DNA of 64,000 nucleotides from Salinicola salarius (GTDB lineage Bacteria > Pseudomonadota > Gammaproteobacteria > Pseudomonadales > Halomonadaceae). The notes under the pieces are model-generated. The model did not search any database, was not told the DNA's origin, and saw nothing but the letters and a program-made list of their open reading frames with translations. Below are positions 1-8,550 of this stretch, piece after piece. Within the stretch, counting starts at the first letter, position 1, and each line of letters begins with the position of its first letter. Location of the stretch: NCBI RefSeq assembly GCF_003206135.1, contig NZ_PZJT01000009.1, positions 177,882 to 241,881 of the forward strand, given 5' to 3'. The position numbers and the translations under genes were made by a program.

Positions 1-1
1 C

Positions 2-796
<795 letters not shown>

Positions 797-838
797 AAGC
801 CGGGGCTAATTGCATTTTCGGCACCGGTTGCGGCGTCA

Positions 839-2110
839 TTACAAAGGGCTGTGCCGCCGATAAGAATCCACCGGCCACAGGGCGCTCAGACGCTGGGCAA
901 GGGGCCGCTCGCAGGCCAGGTGAATACGCGGTAACCCGAGCCAGCTCGCCAGCCGTTCGAGCTGGCCGGCCAGCGCGTCGAGTTCGGCGTCATGGAACGT
1001 CACGGCGGGCTCTGGGTGGATGGCGAGAACGCTCAGTTCCCCCTCGGCGCGCCGGGCACGCAGGTCTAGCCGGGCGATGAGCCGGTCGCCGTGGAGGAAC
1101 GGCATGACGTAGTAGCCGTAGGTTCGTTTGGCCGGCGGCACGTAGAACTCCAGGCGGTAGTGAAAGCCGAACAGGCGCTCGGTGCGCTCGCGATACCAGA
1201 TCAGGGAGTCGAACGGCGAGAGCAGCGCGGCGGTCTCGAGTCGTCGGGGAATGCGCGGCTCGCCGACGACATAGGCCGGCTGTCGCCAGCTTTCTACCTC
1301 GACCGGCGTCAGCGTGCCGTCCTCGATCAGCGTCCGCAGTGCGGCACGGGTATCCTGTGGCGCCAGCCGGTAGTAGTCCCGCAGGTCCTTCTCCGTTGCC
1401 ACGCCCAGCGCCTCGGCAGACCGGAGCAACAGCTGGCGATGCGCCTCGAGCAGATCGGGTTCGGCCTGGTTCAGGACGGCGCTCGACAGCACCCGTTCCG
1501 GCAGGTCGTAGAGCCTTTCGAAACCCCGGCGGCTGGCGACGGTGACCTCGCCAGCAGCAAACAGCCACTCCAGTGCGTGTTTCTCGTCGCTCCAGTCCCA
1601 CCACGGGCCGGCGGGGCCTGCCCGCGTATTCAGCGCGCCGGCGCCCAGCGGGCCATGTTCGCGCACGTTGGCCAGCACGCGTTCGATCACGTCCCGTCGC
1701 TCCCGTCCGAATCGCGCCAGATGCTTGTAGATGACGATGCCTTCCTGCGCGCGGCGCATGCGCCAGCGCATCGCCGGGTAGAGCGAGAGCGGCAGCAGCG
1801 ACGCTTCGTGGCCCCAGTATTCGAACAGAGACCGATGGCGATTGCCCGCCCAGGCGGCTTCGTCGAGGTGCTCGGTCGGATAGGGGCCGAGGCGCGAAAA
1901 GGCCGGCAGATAGTGGGAACGTGCCAGCGCGTTGACGGAATCGATCTGCAACACGCCGAGACGATCCACGAGGCGCCGAAGATGGCCGCGGTTGACGGAC
2001 TCGGGGGAGCGGGACGTGAAACCCTGCGCTTTCAGGGCGAGACGACGCGCCTGGGAGAGCGTGAGGCGGCGTTGCGGCGGCGGGATGGCTGACGGCATAC
2101 GAGACGACAC
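839..2110 (-). CDS. YcaQ-family winged-helix DNA glycosylase (crosslink repair)
   Basis: 423-residue protein of the YcaQ/AlkX winged-helix family (HTH_42), whose E. coli member removes alkylated bases and unhooks interstrand crosslinks. The N-terminal part holds the family QxD motif (VLQIDSVN), which carries the catalytic residues in YcaQ. Further on are the conserved WGHEASLLP and LLSPFDSLIWYRERTERLFGF segments. The start used is a GTG at 2110; an in-frame ATG lies four codons inside, and neither has a strong ribosome site. It converges with the peptide ABC gene and is separated from the zinc operon by repeats and a terminator. Family assignment is firm; the substrate is inferred. Confidence 0.85.
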   Translation of the reverse strand: MSSRMPSAIPPPQRRLTLSQARRLALKAQGFTSRSPESVNRGHLRRLVDRLGVLQIDSVNALARSHYLPAFSRLGPYPTEHLDEAAWAGNRHRSLFEYWGHEASLLPLSLYPAMRWRMRRAQEGIVIYKHLARFGRERRDVIERVLANVREHGPLGAGALNTRAGPAGPWWDWSDEKHALEWLFAAGEVTVASRRGFERLYDLPERVLSSAVLNQAEPDLLEAHRQLLLRSAEALGVATEKDLRDYYRLAPQDTRAALRTLIEDGTLTPVEVESWRQPAYVVGEPRIPRRLETAALLSPFDSLIWYRERTERLFGFHYRLEFYVPPAKRTYGYYVMPFLHGDRLIARLDLRARRAEGELSVLAIHPEPAVTFHDAELDALAGQLERLASWLGLPRIHLACERPLAQRLSALWPVDSYRRHSPL

Positions 2111-2164
2111 TTCTCGGTAGAGGCTTGAGCGGATGCTGCCCGGAAAGTGTCGTTCAGTCTTGAA

Positions 2165-2205
2165 GAAGAGGGAAGAGGGAAGAGGGAAGAGGGAAGAGGG
2201 AAGAG
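2165..2205. repeat. Heptamer tandem repeat (GAAGAGG)5
   Basis: Five perfect head-to-tail copies of GAAGAGG (2165-2199) followed by a decayed copy, then further purine-rich degenerate units to about 2248. It lies between the ycaQ-like gene and the zinc-operon terminator and is non-coding. It is one of several different 7-bp repeats in the window. Confidence 0.9.
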
Positions 2206-2239
2206 AGCAGGAATTAGAGAGTAGGAAATAGAGAGCAGG

Positions 2240-2277
2240 ATAAAAAGTAGGCCAGCGCCGCCGTCGCGGGCTGGCCT
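2240..2277 (-). terminator. Rho-independent terminator of the znu operon
   Basis: AGGCCAGC (2249-2256) pairs with GCTGGCCT (2270-2277). On the minus strand the stem is followed by a T tract (ACTTTTTA, 2241-2248). It sits just past the znuA stop codon at 2285. Confidence 0.85.
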
Positions 2278-2284
2278 GTAGGGG

Positions 2285-3247
2285 TCAGTCGTCGGCTTCC
2301 AGCGCGTCGAGCAGGGTATCGACATTGTGCTGGAACATGCCGAGATAGGTGCTGCCTTCGCCCTCCGCCGTCAGCGCGTCGGCGTAGAGGGTGCCGCCGA
2401 TGGCGATGCCGGTCTCTTCGTGCAACTGGTTGATCAGCGCCGGGTTAGTCATGTTCTCCAGGAACAGCGCCCTGGCGTGGCTGGACTCGATCTGCTGGAT
2501 CAGATGGCCCATGTCGCTGGCGCTGGGTTCCGCCAGCGTGTTGATGCCCACCGGCGAGAGCAGCTCGAGATCGTAGGCGTCGGCGAAGTAGCCGAAGGCA
2601 TCGTGACTGGTGATGATCAGCCGGTCGGATGCCGGAATCCGCGACAGCCGCGCTTTCGCCTCCTTGTCGAGCGCTTCCATCTCATCGATGTAGCGCTCGG
2701 CGTTGGCGCGGTAGGCGTCGGCATGAGCCGGATCGGCCTTCACCAGCGCATCGCGGATGTTGCGTGCGTACTGCTCGCCATTCTCCAGATCCTGCCAGGC
2801 GTGCGGATCGACATCGCCGTGGTGGTGATGCTCCTCTTCGCCGTCGGCCGCATGATCATGGTCGTCATGGTCGCCCTCGTCCTCGTGCCCCTCGAACGAA
2901 CGCGTGTCGATACCGTTGCTGGCGACCACGACTTCGCCCTCGTAACCGCTGGCGTCGATCAACCGGTCGATCCACCCCTCGAGCTGCAAGCCATTGACCA
3001 CGACCAGGTCGGCATCCGCGAGCGACTGGGCATCGGCGGGCCTGGGCGAAAAGGCGTGAGCATCGCCATCGGGTCCGACCAGCGACGTGACACTGACGTG
3101 ATCGCCACCGATCGTCGACACCATGTCATCGAGAATGCTGAAGCTCGTGACCACCTGCAGCGGTTCCTGGGCATGAGCGATGTTGGCCGAAAGCGCCGAG
3201 GCGCCGAGTGCGCCCATCAGCACGGCGCGAAGGGAAACGTGAGCCAT
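2285..3247 (-). CDS. znuA: Zinc ABC transporter substrate-binding protein ZnuA
   Basis: Periplasmic zinc-binding lipocalin-fold-independent cluster A-I solute-binding protein that delivers zinc to the ZnuBC importer. The 320-residue protein has a signal peptide (about residues 1-26, ending AHA). Its acidic, His-rich loop around residues 120-150 (HDDHDHAADGEEEHHHH) is the hallmark of zinc- rather than manganese-specific members. Downstream sit metal-ligand segments such as VDPHAW and ITSHDAFGYFADAYDL. I chose the ATG at 3247, because the longer frame adds residues that would precede the signal peptide. It is the last gene of the operon, 34 bp after znuB. Regulation by Zur is inferred from the operator upstream of the operon. 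Confidence 0.95.
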   Translation of the reverse strand: MAHVSLRAVLMGALGASALSANIAHAQEPLQVVTSFSILDDMVSTIGGDHVSVTSLVGPDGDAHAFSPRPADAQSLADADLVVVNGLQLEGWIDRLIDASGYEGEVVVASNGIDTRSFEGHEDEGDHDDHDHAADGEEEHHHHGDVDPHAWQDLENGEQYARNIRDALVKADPAHADAYRANAERYIDEMEALDKEAKARLSRIPASDRLIITSHDAFGYFADAYDLELLSPVGINTLAEPSASDMGHLIQQIESSHARALFLENMTNPALINQLHEETGIAIGGTLYADALTAEGEGSTYLGMFQHNVDTLLDALEADD

Positions 3248-3281
3248 GATGTAACGGTCCTTGTGGCGAGAGAAGGAAGGG

Positions 3282-4166
3282 TCAGCCGTGGGCATCGGGC
3301 GGCAGCATGGGCTGCACGCGCCGTCGCCAGCGGGCGAAGACGCTGTGGTAACGCCCGAACAGGGCGGAAAGCAGATAGATCACGCCGGCCAGCAGAATGA
3401 TGCAGGGCCCCGAAGGCAGGCCGGCATGATAGGAGAGCAGCAGCCCGCCCACGCTGGAGACCATGCCGATGGCGATCGCCAGCCCCATCAGCCCCTCGAG
3501 CCGCTTCGACCAGAAGCGCGCCGCCGTCGCCGGCAACATCATCAGGCCGACCGCCATCAAGGTGCCGAGCGTCTGGAAGCCGGCGGTCAGATTGAGCACC
3601 ATCAGGCCCAGGAACAGCCCGTGCACCGCGCCGCCGCGAATGCCCTGGCCGCGCAGGAACAGCGGGTCCAGGCACTCGACCACTAGAATGCGGAAGATCG
3701 CCGCCAGCACGATCAGCGTCAGGCTCGACACGCCGACGATCAGCCACAGCGCGGTGCTGTCCACCGCCAGGATCGAGCCGAACAGCACGTGGGTGAGGTC
3801 GACACTGCTGCCGCGCATCGAGATCAACATCACCCCGGCCGCCAGCGAAATCAGATAGAAGCTGGCAATCGCCGAGTCTTCGCGGTGGCCCGTCAGGCGC
3901 GACACGCTGCCCGCCAGCCCCGCCACCAGCAGCCCGGCGAGCAAGCCGCCGAAGCTCATCGCCGGCAGCGAGAAGCCCGCCAGCAGAAAGCCGACCGCCA
4001 CGCCCGGCAACACGGCGTGGGCCATGGCATCGCCGACCAGGCTCATGCCGCGCAGCGTGAGGAAGACCCCCAGCGGCGGCGCCACCAGCGACAGCGCCAG
4101 CCCGGCCACCAGCGCGCGACGCATGAAACCGAAATCCACCAGTGGAGAGAACAGCCAATCGATCAT
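3282..4166 (-). CDS. znuB: Zinc ABC transporter permease ZnuB
   Basis: Inner-membrane permease of the ABC-3 family (294 residues), predicted to form about eight membrane helices. It opens with MIDWLFSPL and carries the family motif region LRGMSLVGDAMAHAVLPGVAVGF, which contacts the ATPase. Its ATG overlaps the znuC stop codon by four bases (ATGA), implying translational coupling. With ZnuC and the His-rich ZnuA it forms a complete high-affinity zinc importer. Confidence 0.95.
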   Translation of the reverse strand: MIDWLFSPLVDFGFMRRALVAGLALSLVAPPLGVFLTLRGMSLVGDAMAHAVLPGVAVGFLLAGFSLPAMSFGGLLAGLLVAGLAGSVSRLTGHREDSAIASFYLISLAAGVMLISMRGSSVDLTHVLFGSILAVDSTALWLIVGVSSLTLIVLAAIFRILVVECLDPLFLRGQGIRGGAVHGLFLGLMVLNLTAGFQTLGTLMAVGLMMLPATAARFWSKRLEGLMGLAIAIGMVSSVGGLLLSYHAGLPSGPCIILLAGVIYLLSALFGRYHSVFARWRRRVQPMLPPDAHG

Positions 4167-4873
4167 GCCAACGTCTCCGCCGATGAAGAGGAATCGCCAA
4201 TCGTCGCGGGCGTGGACCAGATCCCGTGCCCGCGTTCCAGCCGCAGGACGCGATCGGCCAGCCGCGTCATCTGATCGTGATCGTGCAGCACGATGATGAT
4301 CGCCGCGCCCTCGGCCGCCATGGCGCGAAGCACATCGATCAGGACCTCGACGGTCGCCGCATCGACATTGGCGAACGGCTCGTCGAGCAGCAGCAACTGG
4401 GCCTCCTGCATCAGCGTACGGCCGAGCAGCGCACGCTGGCGCTGGCCGCCGGAGAGCTCACCCAGCGGGCGGTGTTCGAACGACTGCAGGCCGAGGCGCT
4501 GCATCACCGCCTGGCCGCGACGATACTCCGCCGGCCCGTAGCGCTTGAAACTGCCGTGGGTCGGCCAGCAACCGCTCATGACCAGCTCTTCGACGCTCAT
4601 GGGGAAGGTCAGATCCAGCGCCAGCTGCTGCGGCAGCCACGCGCGCCGCGCATTGGGAACCTCGCAGCGAACATGGCCGCTGACGGGGCGCAGCTCGCCC
4701 ATGATCCCCTGGACCAGCGTGCTCTTGCCGGCGCCGTTGGCCCCCACCAGCGCAGTGATGGTGCCGGCCTCGAAATGGCCGTCGATATTCTCCAGCACCA
4801 TACGGTTGCCCTGCGCCAGCGACAGGGATTCCAGCGTCAGCAACGTGTCGGGCTTTGCCATCGAACGAGCCAT
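4163..4873 (-). CDS. znuC: Zinc ABC transporter ATP-binding protein ZnuC
   Basis: ATPase subunit of the zinc importer, 236 residues. Walker A is GANGAGKSTL, the signature is LSGGQRQRALLGR, Walker B is LLLLDEPFANVD, and the switch His is in VLHDHD. The chosen ATG (4871-4873) overlaps the stop codon of the upstream small ORF as TGATG, so translation is probably coupled to it. A second ATG four codons later (4861) is possible. A longer open frame back to 4984 runs through that small ORF in another phase and is unlikely to be real. Confidence 0.94.
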   Translation of the reverse strand: MARSMAKPDTLLTLESLSLAQGNRMVLENIDGHFEAGTITALVGANGAGKSTLVQGIMGELRPVSGHVRCEVPNARRAWLPQQLALDLTFPMSVEELVMSGCWPTHGSFKRYGPAEYRRGQAVMQRLGLQSFEHRPLGELSGGQRQRALLGRTLMQEAQLLLLDEPFANVDAATVEVLIDVLRAMAAEGAAIIIVLHDHDQMTRLADRVLRLERGHGIWSTPATIGDSSSSAETLA

Positions 4874-5019
4874 CAACCGAACACCCCGGCAGCCCAGCCC
4901 GCGACGAGCCACAGCACGGCCAGCGGCAACAGCGCGAGCAATATCCGCCGCCCGGCGCCAAGCGACATCAAGGAAAAGTGACACGGCCCATCAGGGCGGT
5001 GCCGGTGACGATGTGACAT
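4873..5019 (-). CDS. Small His-rich single-span membrane peptide leading the znu operon
   Basis: 48-residue ORF that begins MSHRHRHRPDG and contains one hydrophobic segment (about residues 26-46, RILLALLPLAVLWLVAGWAA). It has a good ribosome site (AAAGGG, about eight bases upstream), lies about 28 bp downstream of the Zur-like box, and ends in a TGATG overlap with znuC. Those three facts support real translation. It may be a membrane zinc-binding accessory peptide or a leader that couples znuC translation. I do not recognise a named family, and the function is inference. Confidence 0.6.
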   Translation of the reverse strand: MSHRHRHRPDGPCHFSLMSLGAGRRILLALLPLAVLWLVAGWAAGVFG

Positions 5020-5043
5020 GAAGAGACCCTTTGGATGAGGCGG

Positions 5044-5063
5044 AAAGGTTATATCATAACAAA
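5044..5063. promoter_or_regulatory. Zur-like operator of the znu operon
   Basis: The palindrome GTTATATCATAAC (5048-5060) sits in a GAAA...AAA context and closely resembles the gammaproteobacterial Zur box (core GTTATANNATAAC). It lies directly upstream of the first ORF of a zinc-uptake operon, where zinc-loaded Zur would repress transcription. The zur gene itself is not in the window. Confidence 0.8.
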
Positions 5064-5286
5064 AGTGGTGCCAAGCGGAGATTGGCTGACACCATTTGTA
5101 AGAGATCCCTGACAATCCTTTTGGCGGGCTTGTCGCGCCGTGAAATCTGCGTTACCAAGAGTTACATAATGACGTCTGAGCCCGATGGGTAAGCTTGATG
5201 AGATGTGTGCATTATGTGATCGATCGAATAGCTGCAATCGACCCAAAGCAGCCAGTCCGGCAAAGACAGCCGGCGCGTTCATCTGT

Positions 5287-5293
5287 GTTAGGC
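5287..5293 (+). other. Left cassette core site (R' box GTTAGGC)
   Basis: GTTAGGC fits GTTRRRY exactly and is the complement of the R'' box of the first cassette's attC. It marks the left boundary of the array. The preceding 230 bp show no convincing attC fold; they could be a degenerate attI, an old attC, or a secondary insertion site. Confidence 0.7.
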
Positions 5294-5319
5294 AATAGAA
5301 CTGGGATAGGATTTCAAAC

Positions 5320-6126
5320 TTGAGTATCGAGTTTTTGGAAAGCGATTTCGATAAGCTAAGTTATTTGGCTAATCTTCTGACGTCTCGGGCTACAGGGTTA
5401 GCCGCGGATCAGCGGGAATATGAAGTCCTACGTCACGAGCTTTTGAGCAATTCAAATATTTCATACCTTCTCCCTCAATGGTTAAAGCAGCATCGTAGTC
5501 TTGATACGTTCTGGGGTTTTATCAAGCAAAAATTCAGCACCTATGCTGAACGAAGAACATTTATATCTGAACAGTTTACTCCAGCCCTCGATGCCCTGGA
5601 ATTTGGATATGATGGCCAGGAGGCTGTATCGCCAAATACTCCGAAAGCACCTGCGATCCCACGCAATACTGTCGCGCGGAACAAGCGAAAGGTATTTATC
5701 GTACATGGGAGAGATAACGAGGCAAAGCAAGAGGTCAGTCGATTTGTTGAGAGACTCGGGTTAGAAGCTATCATTCTCAATGAGCAAGCTAGCGCGGGAA
5801 GAACTATTATTGAAAAAATCGAGCATTATTCGAGTGATGCCGATTTTGCGATTGTCCTATATACGGCATGTGATCATGGCCGTGGAGCTCATGAGTCGAA
5901 TAATCACCCGAGAAATAGAGCTCGCCAGAATGTAGTCTTCGAGCATGGCTATCTCATGGCAAAGCTTGGCAGAGAAAACGTATGTTCTTTGGTGAAAGGC
6001 GACATAGAGACGCCCAACGACATTAGCGGCGTTGTCTATGTGCCCCTGGATCAGCCTGGGGCATGGAAAACCGAAGTCGCGAGAGAGTTGAGGGCGTGTG
6101 GATATGCTATCAATAGCTTTTTCTAA
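5320..6126 (+). CDS. TIR-like nucleotide-binding protein (cassette 1)
   Basis: 268-residue protein with a C-terminal TIR-like domain (about residues 120-265), of the PF10137 'predicted nucleotide-binding, TIR-like' family that includes cyclic-nucleotide-triggered NAD-cleaving effectors. Visible motifs are KVFIVHGRD (first strand and loop) and RQNVVFEHGYLMAKLGR, whose Glu is the likely catalytic residue. The first ~100 residues are an all-alpha module (KQKFSTYAERRTF) often joined to such TIR domains. The start is a TTG at 5320 with GGATAGG upstream. Codon use is AT-rich, unlike the chromosome. A role in antiphage NAD depletion is inference from the family. Confidence 0.82.
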   Translation: MSIEFLESDFDKLSYLANLLTSRATGLAADQREYEVLRHELLSNSNISYLLPQWLKQHRSLDTFWGFIKQKFSTYAERRTFISEQFTPALDALEFGYDGQEAVSPNTPKAPAIPRNTVARNKRKVFIVHGRDNEAKQEVSRFVERLGLEAIILNEQASAGRTIIEKIEHYSSDADFAIVLYTACDHGRGAHESNNHPRNRARQNVVFEHGYLMAKLGRENVCSLVKGDIETPNDISGVVYVPLDQPGAWKTEVARELRACGYAINSFF

Positions 6127-6138
6127 ACACCGATAAAT

Positions 6139-6207
6139 GCCTAACTAACGGCTGCTAGGGACTTCATTACACTACGCTTCATGCAGCCCAACAGCCGGAC
6201 GTTCGGC
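6139..6207 (+). other. attC site of cassette 1
   Basis: R'' GCCTAAC (6139-6145), a 4-nt spacer, L'' GGCTGCTAGGG (6150-6160), a loop, L' CCCAACAGCC (6187-6196), a 4-nt spacer, and R' GTTCGGC (6201-6207). L'' and L' pair apart from one mismatch and one extra base in L'', as expected for the extrahelical base of folded attC sites. The 69-bp length is within the usual range. Confidence 0.85.
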
Positions 6208-6227
6208 TCATTTGAAAGGAGAATGAA

Positions 6228-7499
6228 ATGCCAGAAGCCATTCATAAGACCGACGATGTCTTTGGAATCAGTCGGGATCTGCCTCTCAATTACAAAGAGC
6301 GTGATACCGCAGATGGACTTCTGGTCGACAGCCTGAGCCGAGATCGGCACTTGGTCATCTACGGAAGTTCCAAGCAAGGGAAAACGAGTTTACGGAAGCA
6401 CTGCCTCAACCCCGATGATTACATTACCGTCCACTGTTCGAACAAGTGGCAGCTCGGTGATATACATTCAGCAATCTTAAAGAAGTGCGGATTTGAGGTG
6501 ACTCTATCCAATACCAAGAGCAGCTCTGGAAAGCATAAAATTTTCGCGTCGATAACGGCGGGCATTTTCGGCAGTAATGCGACAGGCGGTGCCGAGGCGG
6601 AACGTGCAGAAGGAAGAGAGAGGGAGACGCAGCCACTCGAGCTGGAGTCTGAAGATGTTAATGATATTATCAGCGCTCTTGAAGGAATAGGGTTTTCAAA
6701 ATTTATCGTTCTTGAGGATTTTCACTATCTTCCTGTTGAAACACAAAGAGATTTTTCTGTAGCGCTGAAAGCGTTTCACGAAAATTCGAAAATCTGCTTC
6801 ATTGTGATTGGAGTGTGGCTGGAGGAGAATCGGCTATCTGTTTACAACGGCGATCTGACTGGCCGAGTGTTATCTATTGATGCGGACAAGTGGGAATCCG
6901 ATGAGCTAAAGTGCGTGGTAGAAGATGGCGCCGCTCTTCTGAATGTAGAATTTTCGGAGCAATTTCTAGCAGATCTCCTTGATTCTTGTTTCAAGAGCGT
7001 GCATGTAGTGCAAGAGGCCTGTCATCGTTGTTGTATTGCCAGCGGCGTACTAGAGACCAAGACCGAAGCAGTTGTCGTTGGTGAAGGACTGGACGCAAGA
7101 GAGATAGTTAGAGAGGTTGTCAATCAGCAATCCGGGCGGTTCAATTCTTTCATCACTCAGTTTGCGGATGGATTTCAAGCAACAGAACTGGAAATGCACA
7201 GATGGCTTCTACATCCGGTACTCACAAGCTCTCCCGACGACCTTGGCAAGGGTCTGAGGCAAAAGGATATTCGTGACCATTTGAGACAACACCATCCCCG
7301 AGCTGACTCTCTAAACCAAGGCAACGTCACGCAGGCGCTACAGTCGGCAGCGGCACTACAGATCAAGAAAGACATCAAGCCGATGGTTCTTGATTACGAT
7401 CAAACAAATTTGCGGCTGAATGTGGTGGACCGAAGTTTCTTGATATGGCTTGACAATCAAGATCGAGATGAACTTTTGGCAATTGCGGGCCTCGACTAA
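6228..7499 (+). CDS. P-loop ATPase, putative defence protein (cassette 2)
   Basis: 423-residue protein with a Walker A motif near residues 46-54 (YGSSKQGKTSL) and a Walker B-like stretch near 165 (FIVLEDFHYL). The layout resembles a STAND/AAA-type NTPase. Residues ~290-400 look like winged-helix repeats (LRQKDIRDHLRQHH and following). The ATG has an ideal ribosome site (AAAGGAG) right after the attC core, as is common when a cassette carries its own translation signal. I do not recognise a named family. The cassette context next to a TIR-like gene suggests defence, but nothing in the protein proves it. Confidence 0.72.
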   Translation: MPEAIHKTDDVFGISRDLPLNYKERDTADGLLVDSLSRDRHLVIYGSSKQGKTSLRKHCLNPDDYITVHCSNKWQLGDIHSAILKKCGFEVTLSNTKSSSGKHKIFASITAGIFGSNATGGAEAERAEGRERETQPLELESEDVNDIISALEGIGFSKFIVLEDFHYLPVETQRDFSVALKAFHENSKICFIVIGVWLEENRLSVYNGDLTGRVLSIDADKWESDELKCVVEDGAALLNVEFSEQFLADLLDSCFKSVHVVQEACHRCCIASGVLETKTEAVVVGEGLDAREIVREVVNQQSGRFNSFITQFADGFQATELEMHRWLLHPVLTSSPDDLGKGLRQKDIRDHLRQHHPRADSLNQGNVTQALQSAAALQIKKDIKPMVLDYDQTNLRLNVVDRSFLIWLDNQDRDELLAIAGLD

Positions 7500-7504
7500 G
7501 CGGC

Positions 7505-7601
7505 GCCGAACAAGTCGCTCCAAGGGATGTTTGACTCGCCGCCCATTTTGCTGCCGCAAAATGTACGTCGCCTCAAACGCGCCTCATCTAAGGCGTTAAG
7601 T
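7505..7601 (+). other. attC site of cassette 2
   Basis: R'' GCCGAAC (7505-7511) followed by AAGTCGCTCCAAGGG, the typical L''-side sequence. Inner stems are GTTTGA (7529-7534) with TCAAAC (7573-7578), and CATTTTGC (7544-7551) with GCAAAATG (7556-7563). R' is GTTAAGT (7595-7601). Length 97 bp. Confidence 0.82.
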
Positions 7602-7623
7602 GAATACAAAAGGAGTCTCATCC

Positions 7624-8550
7624 ATGATCATAACTAAGAAAAGGATTAGATCGCTTAGGGCGTATACAAAGGGTTTGGTAGAGGCTCAGCCCTTAGTGGT
7701 GAGTGTTAGTGTCTCAAATATTGATGCTAACATGGCTATAGATATTGGGTTTAGTCCTGACCTTTCGCCAGGAGAGTCTGTTCTTCCAAAATCTATCGGC
7801 AATATTACAACATTCAATTCTGAAGGCAAAGAAATCCCATTGAAAGGCGAGCCGAAGGAAACACACTACAGGCAGCAAGAATGGACTTGGAAAGAATTTA
7901 GAGGAAGATACGATTTTGAAGAAAAATCAAAAATCGTAGATATACCCTACGAGCGTTACCCACGAAAATTTATAGAGCCGCCTGCTATTGAATTGAATAT
8001 CGCTAAAAATGCTGGTGGTGATAAACTAATCGTTTCAGATTCGGTAGAGTTTTTACCGAAAAATTTTGATCTTATAATTCATGTAGTAAATATTTTCCTA
8101 GAGATATTTGGCTACTGCGAAATTCGAAACGAGAATCTTGATTCTATAATTCGCGCCCCTCTGCGGAAATTAAACTGGGATGTGCTTCCTCCGGGGAAGA
8201 AGCCTTGGGGTGAGCTAAAGCCACTTGTAAGAGAAGCTGCCAAACATTTGTCGGATGGAAATAAAGTAGTAATCGATAAAAGGTTGGAGTCTATCAATGT
8301 ACATGAACCTGATTTTGTTGCAGTGGGCAGGGCTGGATTTACCGGGTATTTAATCTTCGGATTTCCTGAAAAGTGTTTGTATATTTTGGAAAGCACGCAA
8401 ACTAATAACGCCACCTATGTGATAGAAAATAACTGGGAGGTGCTGTCTGGCCTGTCTAAAGCAGAGATTCTAGAAAATGATTTGCACAAAGAGCGAGTCA
8501 TTCACAGAGAAAGTTGGTTTAGTGAAATTAATAGAATTCTGTGCAACTAA
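7624..8550 (+). CDS. Hypothetical protein (cassette 3)
   Basis: 308-residue protein that I do not recognise. The ATG at 7624 is preceded by AAAGGAG at good distance; a GTG at 7600 lies inside the attC core and is less likely. No signal peptide, membrane helix or P-loop is visible. Residues ~80-110 have a basic/aromatic patch (QQEWTWKEFRGRYDFEEK), and the C-terminal half has mixed alpha/beta character ending in LHKERVIHRESWFSEINRI. Base composition is strongly AT-rich. As cassette cargo it was probably acquired horizontally; the function is unknown. Confidence 0.75.
   Translation: MIITKKRIRSLRAYTKGLVEAQPLVVSVSVSNIDANMAIDIGFSPDLSPGESVLPKSIGNITTFNSEGKEIPLKGEPKETHYRQQEWTWKEFRGRYDFEEKSKIVDIPYERYPRKFIEPPAIELNIAKNAGGDKLIVSDSVEFLPKNFDLIIHVVNIFLEIFGYCEIRNENLDSIIRAPLRKLNWDVLPPGKKPWGELKPLVREAAKHLSDGNKVVIDKRLESINVHEPDFVAVGRAGFTGYLIFGFPEKCLYILESTQTNNATYVIENNWEVLSGLSKAEILENDLHKERVIHRESWFSEINRILCN

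Noticed and set aside
5061..5286. Possible attI site or integrase promoter left of cassette 1
   Set aside because: Only the GTTAGGC core is convincing; no paired boxes or intI gene could be found, so no attI is claimed.
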